Source of the DNA: Oidiodendron maius Zn
Lineage: Eukaryota > Ascomycota > Leotiomycetes > Myxotrichaceae
DNA length: 64,000 bases
Assembly (NCBI GenBank): GCA_000827325.1
Contig: KN832880.1
Coordinates: forward strand, 290,803-354,802
Direction: 5' to 3'
Below are positions 46,790-58,082 of this stretch, in pieces. The notes under the pieces are model-generated. The model was not told the DNA's origin. It ran no database searches and worked only from the letters and a program-made list of their open reading frames with translations. How positions within the stretch are numbered: the stretch's first letter is position 1; each line of letters opens with the position of its first letter. Made by a program: the position numbers and the translations under genes.

Positions 46790-47934
46790 GAATGCCGAGA
46801 TTTTTAGATCTTGTTATATATAAACCAGTAATATATAGATTATAGGTAATCTTGAGCATAGGGCAGGTTAATACGCAGGTTGTAATCGGATATCAAGGTG
46901 AAACTCAGAGTTATATTGACTATTGAGTGATGCAGAGACAACTAATTAAGCACAGCTATACCGGAGTAAGGACCCCTTTATATAGACCTATTCGGCCTCT
47001 TATTGACTCACATGAATCCTCTGAATCCCGGATCCTAAAGGGATAGTAGAGTGCTGGTAAGAGTCTGAGCCTCGGCAGACTCGTTCATAAACTGTGGCGC
47101 AAACTTTAGGACGGAGAACCATTCTCGGGCTCTCGCACTCACCTCATATGCTTCGTCAAGCGCACTGACGCAGCCTATAGATATATCTTGCTCGAGAAAG
47201 ATGCTCAAGCAGATGTTAAAGAAGAGGGAGCAAGCCCCTCTTTTATACACACATACGATCCGCAGGACTTGTAAGCTCCTTACGCAAGCTCGATGCAAGA
47301 GGACGAAGCACTCAATGCATAGGCTCTGTGCGTGTGTTGGTGCTGTATCGCCCTCCATATGCTTGAGGCCCTGGTATCAGTCAACGTTCTCTAATATTAA
47401 TTATAGTAATGATAGTAGTACTTTAGAAAAATTCTAGCAATTAACTTGATAGTTATATCTATATAATTAAGGATATAAGGGATAAGCTATTTAGAGGAAG
47501 CTATTAATAGGTACATAGAAATGGCTATAAAGGCCAATGTAAAGTTTAATAAGGCGTTTAACGGCTAAAGGCAAGGGTATTTAGGTTAAAGCTTATAGGA
47601 GACTATTACATTCCTCTTCCTATATGCTAGCTTTTTTATACTTGAAAGTTAAGAGTTCTAGTTTATCAAATGAAAAGAATTTTGATAAGTCGCTGGATAA
47701 ACAGCTTTACGCATCGCAAGCTCTACGCCGTGATAATAAAAAGAAGAGGAAGGGAGGGGATTAAAAACAAAGTATACACTCTACATAGTTATAAAGCCTG
47801 TTTAGAACAGAAATATTACTCGCCGTTCCTTCTTGCCTATCTACTTCCGACTTCGGCCTTTATACAGAGAAGTTTCATTTGCCTGCCCAAGCCTGATGCT
47901 GTGAATTCCTATGTGTTGGTGCTGAGCCGTCAGC
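46790..47934. other. Repeat-decayed intergenic stretch
   Basis: AT-rich. It contains the decayed copy of the 41390-41635 duplication (47378-47612). A minus frame 47035-47358 and a plus frame 47670-48209 have no supported domain; the latter overlaps the GH71 gene antisense. Confidence 0.4.
47378..47612 (+). repeat. Duplicated segment, RIP-decayed copy
   Basis: Aligns with 41390-41635 throughout; nearly all differences read C-to-T or G-to-A in this copy. Confidence 0.65.
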
Positions 47935-49672
47935 TCAAGCTACTTCACAGGCCGTCGAGGGACAATATCCATGGTTGCAAGCAAAGCTGCACAAACCCAA
48001 GTAACTGGAATCCTCGCCTGGCAGTGGAACCCCATCTGTCCCTGTTGCCGGGGGGGTTGGAACAGGCGACCCGTACGCGGTGCAGGTGCAAGGCCCTGCA
48101 GTCCCCCCAGAGCCAGGACAGTAGCCGTAATTACAGCAGAAAGAACACAGCCCAACATAGTTTCCGGGGCCGGTGCCAGCGATACAAACTTGTCCCGATG
48201 TTTGCGTAGGTGTTGCGGTTGTGGGTGACGAAGACGTAGATCCGGACCCAGTAGAGGATCCATCGTTTTGCCAACTTCCAACCCAAGCGTTGTAGTTTGT
48301 GCAGCCGTTTGACAACGTCGTAGTTGCTGTTATTGGCGCCGCGTTCGAACTGCATTGCACCGTAGCACCTCCTCTCACCACACAGAAAACAGGCACGCCA
48401 GTCTGGCCCCCAAATGCTAAGCTCCAATGGTTGTGTCCAGCTGTTCCTGCATAAGAATTGACGGGACCGTTGCCAATTTGCACAGTTACGGTGGCAGCTG
48501 ATGTGAGAAGAGCACTAAAGAAGACAGCGTCCTCGACGATTGTGTTTGGACTAACTTCTGTTTGATAAGAAGGGTTGTTGCCAACGACGCCACATGTTGA
48601 TCCACCAGCAACAGGCGAGGTATGATACCAATACTGCATCTGATCATGGGCAATATTAAAAGAATTGCCCTTGTAAGTTGCGATGTAATACGGAAGAAAA
48701 TCACGCCAGGAATCATGTGGGTTATTTGTATCATAGATGGCAGAGCCAGTAGGTATCTCTGAAGAATCATGGAGAGGGCCGATATAATGTGATTCCCCAT
48801 AATCGTTCCATGTGACAATCCTAGTGTTTTATTAGCGACCGGAGATCATTAAGCAGAATATACATACTCAACAAACTGTGGGTTAACTTGGAATGTTTGC
48901 TCCCATCGATCTGCCCACTGGAAATACAATTAGTGCTTGTTAATTCAGAGAGACGCTGATTACTTACCATATCGTCACCCCTCCAAACCCATTCTGTTCC
49001 TCCGGAAGCAGAGTGGAAGAACCAAGGAGAGACACCCATCATATATGTCTTTCCCGATGGCGACAGGGCATCTACCCATTGCACGTCCGGCGCGTCGGTC
49101 ATATTTGTGGCTCCTTCTGGCCATATATTCCAGCTAAAAGCACCTTCAATATCGTTTAGATAAGGCGAGATGCCACTAGGGCCAAGACTTGTGTAGTCTG
49201 GCACGAAGTATATCGACGAGCTAACAGCCGAGCGGATGGTCCCTCCCTGTGCCCAGTCCCCAATATTGCTCGTACCCTCAAACGTGGATACAAATGCAGC
49301 ACTGGAGTAGAACAGGTACGCCGAGGAACTCACATATTGGTTCAAGTATGACACAACTGAATCACTCCCGGAAGCAGGCTACGGGCCAGTACCTCCAAGA
49401 TAGTCAAAAGAGAATGCGAGCTTGAAAGAGGCAGCCTCAGCCGCGGCAAAGGCATTGCCGACTTGTATGGGTACGTTAGAATCGCCATAGGCGATATCGA
49501 GCATGAAGGCGTCAATGGCGGCAGCCTTGGCAAGGGCAATATCGCTAGCCCATGTCGCCTGGGTGTGAGCCGTGGTGTCTCCTACCACAACGTGGGCAAA
49601 GACATACTTCTGTGCTGAGATGGCACGAATGAAAAGGGTAAAATTAACTACAAGAGAAATAAGGGACCTCAT
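47935..49672 (-). pseudogene. GH71 alpha-1,3-glucanase (mutanase) interrupted by one TAG
   Basis: Three exons on the minus strand: 49672-48968, 48917-48868 and 48820-47935; introns 48967-48918 and 48867-48821. The start MRSLISLVVNFTLFIRAISA is a signal peptide. GH71 motifs: YVFAHVVVGDTTAHTQATWASDI, IDAFMLDIAYGD, FKLAFSFDYLGG, NDIEGAFSWNIWPEG, KTYMMGVSPWFFHS, IVTWNDYGESHYIGPL. The C-terminal part has a Ser/Thr/Pro-rich linker and two Cys-rich CBM24-like modules (GLCSFCCNYGYCPG, GLCSFACNHGYCPS). Codon 98 is TAG (49381-49379) in the middle of the catalytic domain, where relatives have Trp; the rest of the frame is intact, so the stop is recent, read through, or a sequencing error. The enzyme degrades alpha-1,3-glucan of fungal walls. 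Confidence 0.85.
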
Positions 49673-50456
49673 ATTGCAGGCTGGTCAAAGCTGAGACAAC
49701 TTAACCGAGGATCGCAATGCCAAGACCATTGTTTATATATACTTTATTCTCAGACAATGCCAAACGCCAGTACAATGGGAGTAAATGCATGAACGTACGT
49801 ACAAGAACCTCCTCCGCTGTATTTCTCGCCTGATAAATTGGCCTGGTAGGTGTCTCCATAACGCAACACCTGGGCCTTGTTTCGAACTTACGACTCCCGG
49901 ATGGCTCAATGTAGGAGTTGGGTAGGCAGGGGCCTAAGTCGAGGTACAACTGTAAATCTCCCATTTAAGCATTACTGTATGTCGGGCAGATTGCGGGGGA
50001 ATTTCTGCGGGGTATTATGACAGCCGAGTCAGTTTCTTGACAATAGATGACGAATGTTCTGCAATCGGCCGAAGCGGAAGCATGCAATACAACCTTGTGG
50101 CGCCGTGGCGACCGGCTTAATTCATCATCACAAAGCATAGTTAACACCTACTTCCAACCAAAGATGTGTGTGCCTCGTGTGAACTGTAGGTGGGGATACA
50201 AATGCCGTAAAAAGCGGGGAGACTCCAGGGCACGTTGCGTTCGACAATCCTAGCTCAGTCAGGGGATAAGAAACAAGCTGAGGGTGGTATAATGTTACAT
50301 TGCAAGGTCTTACCTCCAGTCGTTGCCCTTAACTAACGTTGGAAGACAATTCTCTGCAATGATAGTCACGTGCGAAACAGTGCTGCAAAGTAGGTTGGCA
50401 CGAGGTAGATCGAGCCTTAGGACGTATATTCCATAGGAAGAAGTACAGTGATAGGG
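49673..50456. other. Intergenic, promoter of GH71 and 3' end of GH31
   Basis: About 780 bp, no supported gene. Confidence 0.35.
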
Positions 50457-52871
50457 CTACAAGCGGCCATCGGCGAGGATGAACTCGGACAGGGCAAGCA
50501 ACAAATTATTATCCATCTCCAGGGTACTGAGCCTGCTTATCTGGATAGTCCTCCCGACATTTGCAGTCACTATCTGCCATATATGCTCCTTCAGGTCGAA
50601 TTCGATTTGTGCATCGTCTAGAATAGGCCAGATGAGAGTGGACGGCTGAACTCGTCTAAGTTGTGGATTCTGCCCGAGCTCAATCCTCGCCATTGCAGCA
50701 GGTGGTACTGCTCCAATCTTCACAAGAAGCCCGTCCCCGACCGTTTCGGAGACGGTTGTTTTCTCCACACCATCAATCAGCACCCGTACCGATGTGGAGT
50801 TGCAATGTCCCAAGAACCGTACAATCCACTCCCGGGGGGCAGGTTGTATGGTGGCAGGCCCAGAAACTGGGCCTATCTCTAGGAACCCCGTAGCCTGGGT
50901 ATACTTAATAGGGGTTGTCGTCCACCGAATGTCCTTGGCGGAGCTGCCGTCACCATCGTCCTCCAGAATCTCAAAAGTTCCATCCGCACCAATAGCTACC
51001 ATGATTTCAAGGGCTTTTGGATTTTCTCCTCCATTCAGAGGTTCACCAGCTGCATCTAGTGGCACGATGGAGCCTTCTTTCATGAATACTGGGTACCCAC
51101 CCAGCGGTCGGTTTATCCACAGCTCTCGGTCTCCATCGTACACTACACCGGTAAAAAAATCGACGTATCTCCCAGGAGGCAGCCATCCCTTCACCTTCCC
51201 TAGCCGAAGCTTCCGGTCTTGGGGAGTTGTGATCGGTATGACGATCAGCTCGCTCCCGAAGAAGTACTGATTCCTGACTTGGTATGCCTCTTCATGGAAC
51301 GGATATTCCCAGTACATTGGCTGAATGATCGGCTCGCCTTGCATTGCGGACCTCACATTCATATTATAAAGGTAAGGAAGTAGTCTGTGTCGCAGTCGCA
51401 AGAAGTCTGTCATGACTCTCTCCGGCTGCGGTGGAAACTTCCAAGGCTCCTTCGCCGTCCAACTGCTGTTGGACGAGTGCAGGCGCATGATCGGAGAAAA
51501 TACCCCGAGCTGCACCCAACGAGTCCCAAGTTCATCGTCCTTGATTCCGTGCATGTGCCCACCAATATCATGGCTCCACCAACCGTAGCCAATGTTCGAT
51601 GCCGTGGCAGTAAACTCGGGCTGGAAGTCCAGGCTCGCCCAGGTAACAATGGTATCCCCGGAGAATCCCACTGGATAACGGTGACTCCCGGGTCCTGCGT
51701 AGCGGGAGAAAATAAGTGGACGCTTATTTCCCCGCTCGTTGTCAAGAAAATGGTAGTGATTGAGCAACCATAACGGATCGATCCCTTTGATGCGTGAATA
51801 TTCTCCCTGCTGCCAGTCGATCCACCAGAAATCAACCCCATCATCCTCCAGGCTGCGGTGAAGGACATCAAAGAAAGCCCGGAGGAAGCGCCGGTTTGTA
51901 ATGTCGAACGATATGGGATCTCCTGTAGACGTATCATGATCAAGTGCTATGGCCATGTCATTGTAGAGATCCTCGTACTTTTGCACACCGTCGGCTGGGT
52001 GGTCATTAAGAGCCGTCTTTAGATTTCGCCTGTGCAATGAAGCAAGAAATTCGGCAGGATTAGGAAACAGCTCTTTGTTCCATGTGTATCCCGTCCACCC
52101 AGTGGTTCCAGTCTCTGCGATGCGGGGATCCTTGACAAGATGCCAGTCCATATCGAGAACTGCCACGGAGAGCGGGATTCCTTTTTCTCGGAACATGTCC
52201 ATCAGTGATAAATACTCATCTGCTGTATAGGCGTAGTAACGACTCCACCAATTGCCTAGTGCCCATCTTGGTAGCAATGGCTGGAAGCCCGAGATAGCAT
52301 AAAATGCCTTGAGAGCTGCGCGGTAATCCCGACCATATGAGAAGAGGTAACCGTCAATCCGCCCTTCTCTGGGGGATCGGCAGGCTACAAAGCCGTCGCT
52401 GTCAAACACCATTGACGCTGAATCATCAATTGTCGCATGTCCGTTCTTCGAAATGATCCCGTGACCCATTTCAGTCCTTCCATCAATCTCGTCGAGGGTG
52501 CGCGCTGTGCCGCCTAGAGTTTGGCTCCGATCTCCATATCGCCAAAGGCTGGAATGACATCCAAAAGTACCCTTGACAGCTGCCGATAATCCGCTGGGAC
52601 TGAATTCTTGTTTGTCATATGTAAGGTGGAATCGAGAGGTGATAATCTCCAAATGATCAACTGTCTCCTTCACCCGGAACTGAGGCACTGGCTGTCTGCG
52701 ATGAAATGCAAATGCTGACGGCCTATCCTCGAACTGATTATCTGGAGCCCATTCATACCGAAGAAGGCCGTCGGTAATGACGGTAAACCGAAAGCCGTGA
52801 GTGCCTCCTACGGTGGCTGCCGGTTCTGCGACTGAGTTGGCAACATATGGTCTCCGGCTGACCTCTCCCAT
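50457..52871 (-). CDS. Glycoside hydrolase family 31, cytosolic (alpha-glucosidase-like)
   Basis: Intronless, 804 residues from ATG 52871 (MGEVSRRPYVANSVAEPA). There is no signal peptide, so it should act inside the cell. GH31 marks: N-terminal beta domain (FRFTVITDGLLRYEWAPDNQ), LPRWALGNWWSRYYAYT, VLDMDWHLV, the nucleophile Asp in FWWIDWQQG, the acid/base Asp in VGFSGDT, and WWSHDIGGHM with PIMRLHSSNS. Length and motif order fit the family. Likely substrates are alpha-linked gluco-oligosaccharides brought in by the neighbouring transporter; the exact linkage is not readable from sequence. Confidence 0.9.
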   Translation of the reverse strand: MGEVSRRPYVANSVAEPAATVGGTHGFRFTVITDGLLRYEWAPDNQFEDRPSAFAFHRRQPVPQFRVKETVDHLEIITSRFHLTYDKQEFSPSGLSAAVKGTFGCHSSLWRYGDRSQTLGGTARTLDEIDGRTEMGHGIISKNGHATIDDSASMVFDSDGFVACRSPREGRIDGYLFSYGRDYRAALKAFYAISGFQPLLPRWALGNWWSRYYAYTADEYLSLMDMFREKGIPLSVAVLDMDWHLVKDPRIAETGTTGWTGYTWNKELFPNPAEFLASLHRRNLKTALNDHPADGVQKYEDLYNDMAIALDHDTSTGDPISFDITNRRFLRAFFDVLHRSLEDDGVDFWWIDWQQGEYSRIKGIDPLWLLNHYHFLDNERGNKRPLIFSRYAGPGSHRYPVGFSGDTIVTWASLDFQPEFTATASNIGYGWWSHDIGGHMHGIKDDELGTRWVQLGVFSPIMRLHSSNSSWTAKEPWKFPPQPERVMTDFLRLRHRLLPYLYNMNVRSAMQGEPIIQPMYWEYPFHEEAYQVRNQYFFGSELIVIPITTPQDRKLRLGKVKGWLPPGRYVDFFTGVVYDGDRELWINRPLGGYPVFMKEGSIVPLDAAGEPLNGGENPKALEIMVAIGADGTFEILEDDGDGSSAKDIRWTTTPIKYTQATGFLEIGPVSGPATIQPAPREWIVRFLGHCNSTSVRVLIDGVEKTTVSETVGDGLLVKIGAVPPAAMARIELGQNPQLRRVQPSTLIWPILDDAQIEFDLKEHIWQIVTANVGRTIQISRLSTLEMDNNLLLALSEFILADGRL

Positions 52872-53316
52872 AACGCCGGGTATGATAAGAGTAGGATGAG
52901 GGGATTAAGGGAGAGGAGTCCGGAGAGAAGCGAGTAATTGCTCTAAGATAGCGATGAAATGACCGCAATCAAAAAAGGCTCATTGTGAACAGTGCGCATG
53001 ACCCGCCACCAGCGGACGAACAATGCCATATACTGTGTATATATATCCCCGCACCAAGGAGGCCAGCTCCGCCGCCCACTTTCTTCGCTCAATAGTTCGC
53101 TATATTTTAATGCACGAGTATAAGAGGGTGCGACCTGGATTTAATTGTTGACATGTACTGTATACTAGTGTTGCCATCCCCTGTGCAGATTACGCACCCC
53201 ACGCCTCACGATATCGGTCCTTACGATATCAGTCCTTGCATAACCCTGCAGCTTTTAAATGCTAGCAATTTGTGCCATACAATAAATAGTCCTCGAATGA
53301 CCGGAGCCACCTCCAC
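52872..53316. other. Short intergenic, GH31 promoter
   Basis: About 440 bp between the GH31 start and the 3' end of the transporter, both on the minus strand. No gene. Confidence 0.4.
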
Positions 53317-55207
53317 CTACATTTTCTCAAAGTTGTGTCTCTCTACGTCTTGGCTCGTAGCGGCGATCTTCAAATGCGCCGAACGGAAGGGATCAGCCCT
53401 AACCTTAGAGAATTTACGTGCGCCAACCTTCCGCTCAAAAAGGACGTCAATCTCTCCAGAACTAAGACCTTTGGGCTCTGGAAGCCGGAAGTAGGACCAA
53501 ACAAACGAGAGGAAGCAAAACCCGCACCAGATGAAACCGCCCTTCCCACGTAAATTCCACGCGGTGGGATTGAGGATAGGTGGATTGAGAAAGTTGGCCA
53601 CGATACTGGCAATATTATAGCAGTTGCGGGCGATGACTACACTCTTGATACGCAGACGAGTTGAAGGGATCTCAGCCACTAGACAGTAGCATACAGGGCC
53701 GACGGTGAGGTCGTAAGCGAAGACAAAGAGCATCAGCAAGGCCCCGGAAACCCAGGCCGCAGCAGGCGCCGACTTTGGTGACGGGATGCCCAGGAAACCC
53801 ACGGTTAGTAAGATAGTGAACATGATGGCCAAGCCAGTCAAATACAGCGTTCGACGTCCGGCATATCGCATGGCGAACCAGGAAAGCATGGTCCCAAGCA
53901 AAGCGAGAGCGTTCTCGCCGACCCCAAAATCGAAAGATTTGGAACTATTGAAGCCCGCCTGCTCCAGGAAATACACGACGTTGCCGCCAAACCAGATACC
54001 GCACCACACTTGGATCATCCACACACAGCAGATGATCTCGGTACGGCGGAGGTCCGTCCCTGTGAAGCAGTCTTTGTATGAGACTCCCTCGGACACGTAC
54101 TTCTCGTGGGCGTTTGTATGCACCATCATATCGAGGGTATCGTCGATGCTATACGCGCTATCTTTCCTTGAGGTCAAGCTTTGGATGGCCCTCTTGGCGT
54201 CCTCAAGTCTATCTTTTCGCACCAACCACCATGGAGACTGTTTATAGTCAGCAACTGCGCCGCCAAGATATGTTTGCTACGAGCAGGTTGTCTGGATAGC
54301 AAACGTATGTGTCTATCACTTAAGTAAGATATCTTGGCCTACCTCCGGTGCAAAGAATACTCCAATAATGATAGGGACAGGCCAAATCCATTGGATGGCA
54401 TAAGGGATACGCCATCCCCATTGGTCACTACGAGGCAATAGCCCGCGAAGTACGCCCGCCGAGATCAGCTGCCCCATAACCCACTAGATGTAGTCAGATC
54501 GAAGCTGCCAAGGCACCGTTCGAAAGTTTCCCACTTACACACATATTGACAAAGGTTGTCAAATATGGCCGTAAGACAATGGGACTGACCTCGGCCGCGT
54601 AGGTCGTGGTCAGCGTCTGAAAAGCGCCCCAGGGCAGGCCGCACAGGAGTTCTGCGGCCATGAGCATCCCGATATTGTGCGCAAAAAAGAAGAGGAAAAT
54701 GCATCCTATAATCATGAAGAGAGCCCCTAGCATTGTCTTTTTATATCCAAAGCGGTCTGCCAAAGTGCCGGCGACCATGAGACCCAGAATCTCGCCCACC
54801 TGTGCCCCGTTCTGGAGCCCGGACTGCCAGGATGAAGTGAGTTGGTAGTTTCCATCGCCTAGAGCCACCCCAAATTTCTTTTGAAACACTGGATAACCAT
54901 AGAAAGATCCCAGTAGCGAGGTATCATAGCCCTCCATGATGATGGCCAACGACAAGGTCACCGAGAAGGCGATAGCCTTGGGATAGAGTCGGAGGGCCTC
55001 GGTGAGGGTCATCTGATGCTCGAACATCGTGGCTTGGTGTGCATTCTGCGTGATCTCTCCCAGATTGTCCATTGCCCTGGACATCTTCAGCAAGACGTCG
55101 TCATCGATACCAATCACATCATCCTCCAGCTGTGGGGCTTCCACAGGGGAGTCGTACGCGGCGTGTGCCACAGACCTACTTCTGCCCATTGCTGCGGTGC
55201 CTTGCAT
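53317..55207 (-). CDS. MFS sugar transporter, maltose-permease type
   Basis: Three exons on the minus strand: 55207-54539, 54483-54343 and 54237-53317, giving 576 residues. Introns are 54538-54484 and 54342-54238 (105 bp). A cytosolic N-tail precedes about 12 hydrophobic segments. Sugar-transporter signatures: SLAIIMEGYDTSLLGSFYGYP, the loop GTLADRFGYKKTM, GLPWGAFQTL, RIPYAIQWIWPVPI, PESPWWLVRKDR, RYAGRRTLYLTG and YDLTVGPVCYCLVAEIPSTRLR. FYGYP and PESPW are typical of fungal alpha-glucoside:proton symporters. It lies beside GH31 and a divergently read Zn2Cys6 gene, so uptake of alpha-glucosides is the likely job. Confidence 0.9.
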
Positions 55208-56346
55208 GAATCGTGGGTTTAAGAATTGAAGAGGTGGGAATCACCGAATCAGGAGTGTGGGATCAGCTCCTCTTTTGTGGAGGCCGATCCTAGCTCGACG
55301 ATGAAGACATCTGCGACAGTTATATATATGTCTCGCCAACCCTCACTCAATTCACACGAGCCATCGTCCGCACCCTGCGCTGTCTAACCCGTACGAGTTT
55401 CAGTTAGGAGATCTATCAAGCCGCACGCCGACGGAAGAGCAGGTCTCGGCGAAATGTATTTGCCTCCAGATACTTGGACGGTCTTTTGCAGAGCCCAGCC
55501 ACTTGTGCCCCGCAATTTCCCACACCCCACACTCTCGCTCAATTTCTCGCTCCATAATCCATCAGCCGCCAAGACGGCTACTCACTCAATCATGAGCTAC
55601 AGCTGCACAATAATCTAGTTCATATGCCGGGGAGAGTGCTAGAAAGAAGCCGATACAAACCTTATTCCGCCCTATATTTCAGTGCGGGGAATATCCAGAT
55701 ATCCGACCCAATGTGCCCTGTGCCATATTAGATCTTTCCTTATAAGAACGCCTCCTTTTCTACCCTGCCTCCTAGCAGTAAATTCCTTATCTATCTTAGA
55801 CTGTTTCTTACGGCTAGGGAGAATAAGATCGTAGAGGGTGCGGTGCTAGGAAAACTGAAATTCTAGAGGAAAAGGAACCACCATGTTTTCACGTGCAAGT
55901 CACATGACCGAGCAGGATAAATGCATACCACACCTTGGGAGGCTTTTTGAATTCTATCTTCTTCCTCATACTTTTCTATATTCTCGAGCCTAGGTATGAA
56001 TAGAATTTATTGCGTCCCTATCCCGTAAGTGGCTCTTCGCGTGCCTGCGTTTTGTTCTGCAGCAGTTCTGTAATTAAGCACATGATTTAGAATCCCTCTT
56101 CCAATAGCAGTATATACAAAAACATATCTTTATAGAGTTTTAAATAACTAAAAACTTTTTGAGGGGTTTTCCCAGAATTCGTTGTAGATAGGTGACAATG
56201 TTTCGAGACCTCGTCTACCAGGGTTTCCTACATGGTATTTCGAACGGACCGAATAGCTCACAACAAAAGCGGGGTTGAATACAAATTCTAGAACAATGAA
56301 CAATTGAACCACGTACATTGTTAATTCAATCAGTCAAAGACACGAG
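55208..56346. promoter_or_regulatory. Divergent promoter region between MFS transporter and Zn2Cys6 factor
   Basis: 1.1 kb between outward-reading start codons. A minus frame at 55384-55572 has no domain. The arrangement matches fungal sugar-use clusters in which the regulator sits next to its target. No binding sites are claimed. Confidence 0.5.
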
Positions 56347-58082
56347 ATGAAGACTCGTCCAGCAACAAAAAATTCAGAAGTCTTAGTCCCTTGCGACCAG
56401 TGCTTTCGCCGTAAAATCCGCTGCGATCGGGCGCTTCCGTGCTGCGTCCGCTGCACAGATGCAGGCGTCGGATGTACGAGGGAGATCTCGCGACGACAGG
56501 CGGGCAGGAAGAAGGGCCGTGGCAACGTGATTGCGAGGCTGCGGATCAAGTCATCAGAGGTCGAATGGCAAGTCCGGGAACGCAGACGGAGCTCAGAGCT
56601 GGAAGAAAGGCAGACCAGTTGCAGTGAAAGGCCCGAACCGAAGAATCTATTCCCAGTGGGAGCTGCCATCTCTCCTGGTTCAGATGGATTCCTCAGATCT
56701 GATACTCAGTCTCAAAGCAAGACTGACCTTTCTGCTGACACCCCAGGAGCATCCATGAGTCCTTATGCAAGACAGGGGATGCGATGGCAGGTACCCGAAG
56801 TCCCGGGAAGACTCCTCTCTAGCATACCCGATCTTCCTCGATATATCGATTTATTCTTTGCTCACCTCTATCCCATTTGGCCCATTATATCCGAATCGGA
56901 TTTTCGCGAAACACTACGCTATCCAGAGAAGCTAGATTTGAGCCATGTATGCCTAGTTCTTTCAATGTGTTCTCTCACCGCTCTGCATATTGAAGGTTCC
57001 GCCGATTCGACCTCAGAGCCTCGCAACTCCCTTGCCCAAGCCTTCATCGATCAGTGTCGGCAACTTCGCTTGACTTTCGACTACATCGGGAATGGATCCA
57101 TCGTAACTGTGCAAACTTCTCTCTTCCTGTCGTGTGCAGAAGTGGAATTCCGCCGCACGAGAAGTTCCTGGTTCCTCCTCCGAGAGGCAGTCATGCTGGC
57201 AGAAGAGCTCGGGTTGTATGAGGTTGACTATCTATCTCCAACTATAGAACGAAACAAGGGACTAAGCATCCGACGCACCTTGTATCTAATCTCACTTGTT
57301 GAGCGGGGTCTCACAGTCCTGAGAAGCAAGCCCTTCTCGTTTATCGTATTCGCGCCACCCGAAGAAGCATTCGAAGACGAAAATCCAGATGTATTATATG
57401 GTCTGCAATCACTGTCACGCCTCTTCAGCCTGTTAGACAAAAAGTTTCTCGATGCGTGGGTCTCGTACACTACTATGCCTACCGCCGAGTTTCTCAAAGA
57501 GAAGTTCACAGATCAAGAAAAGCTTGATATACTGGCCGCCCAGGAGAAGCTAGCAGCAATGACCTTCGACCGGAAGAGGTTGACAGAAGTGCAGTTGGTA
57601 GATATCTCAGTCACGCAACAGTGGCTGCGACTCGTGTTTTGGCAGTTTTCTATGAGAAAAGGCGCTTTATCGAGCGTTGATGGGACACCAGAGCCATTCC
57701 GCTGCGAGTTCCCGCGCGTTATTGCCCAGTCTCTCTGCCTTGGTCTGAGTACTATTCGGAAGGAGGCAATTTATACCCATGGAATAGCTATCGTTAGTAT
57801 CCCTCCTTTGTTCCCTGGAACTGAAATAACTAACAAACGTCGCAAAAGTTTGAGCGTATGTTTGAGATCACATATAGCCTTATTGATTCGCTGGGCTTTA
57901 ACGATACGACCTTACAAGGCTGGGGCGACTTGCAGGTGCTTCTTAGAGTACTGAAAGAGAGCCCAAATAGTCCCGTTACATACGCCCAGATCTTGGAAGC
58001 AAAGCTAGCGGAGCAGCAAGGCACTGATGACCGTCTTCGCTCAAGGTCTCAGTACGCATACCCTTTATATTCGAAGACTTGA
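56347..58082 (+). CDS. Zn2Cys6 transcription factor
   Basis: Two exons, 56347-57792 and 57849-58082 (intron GTTAGT, ACTAAC branch, AAAAG), 559 residues. The binuclear cluster is at residues 16-43: CDQCFRRKIRCDRALPCCVRC...C. A basic segment (RRQAGRKKGRG) follows. The middle homology region begins at LPRYIDLFFAHLYPIWPIIS and continues with LREAVMLAEELGLYE. It is closest in outline to AmyR/MalR-like sugar regulators, which is inference from position and layout. It should bind CGG-type sites and control the adjacent transporter and GH31. Confidence 0.87.

Noticed and set aside
47670-48209. Plus-strand frame of 179 codons
   Set aside because: Right part is antisense to the GH71 C-terminal modules; left part is decayed repeat.
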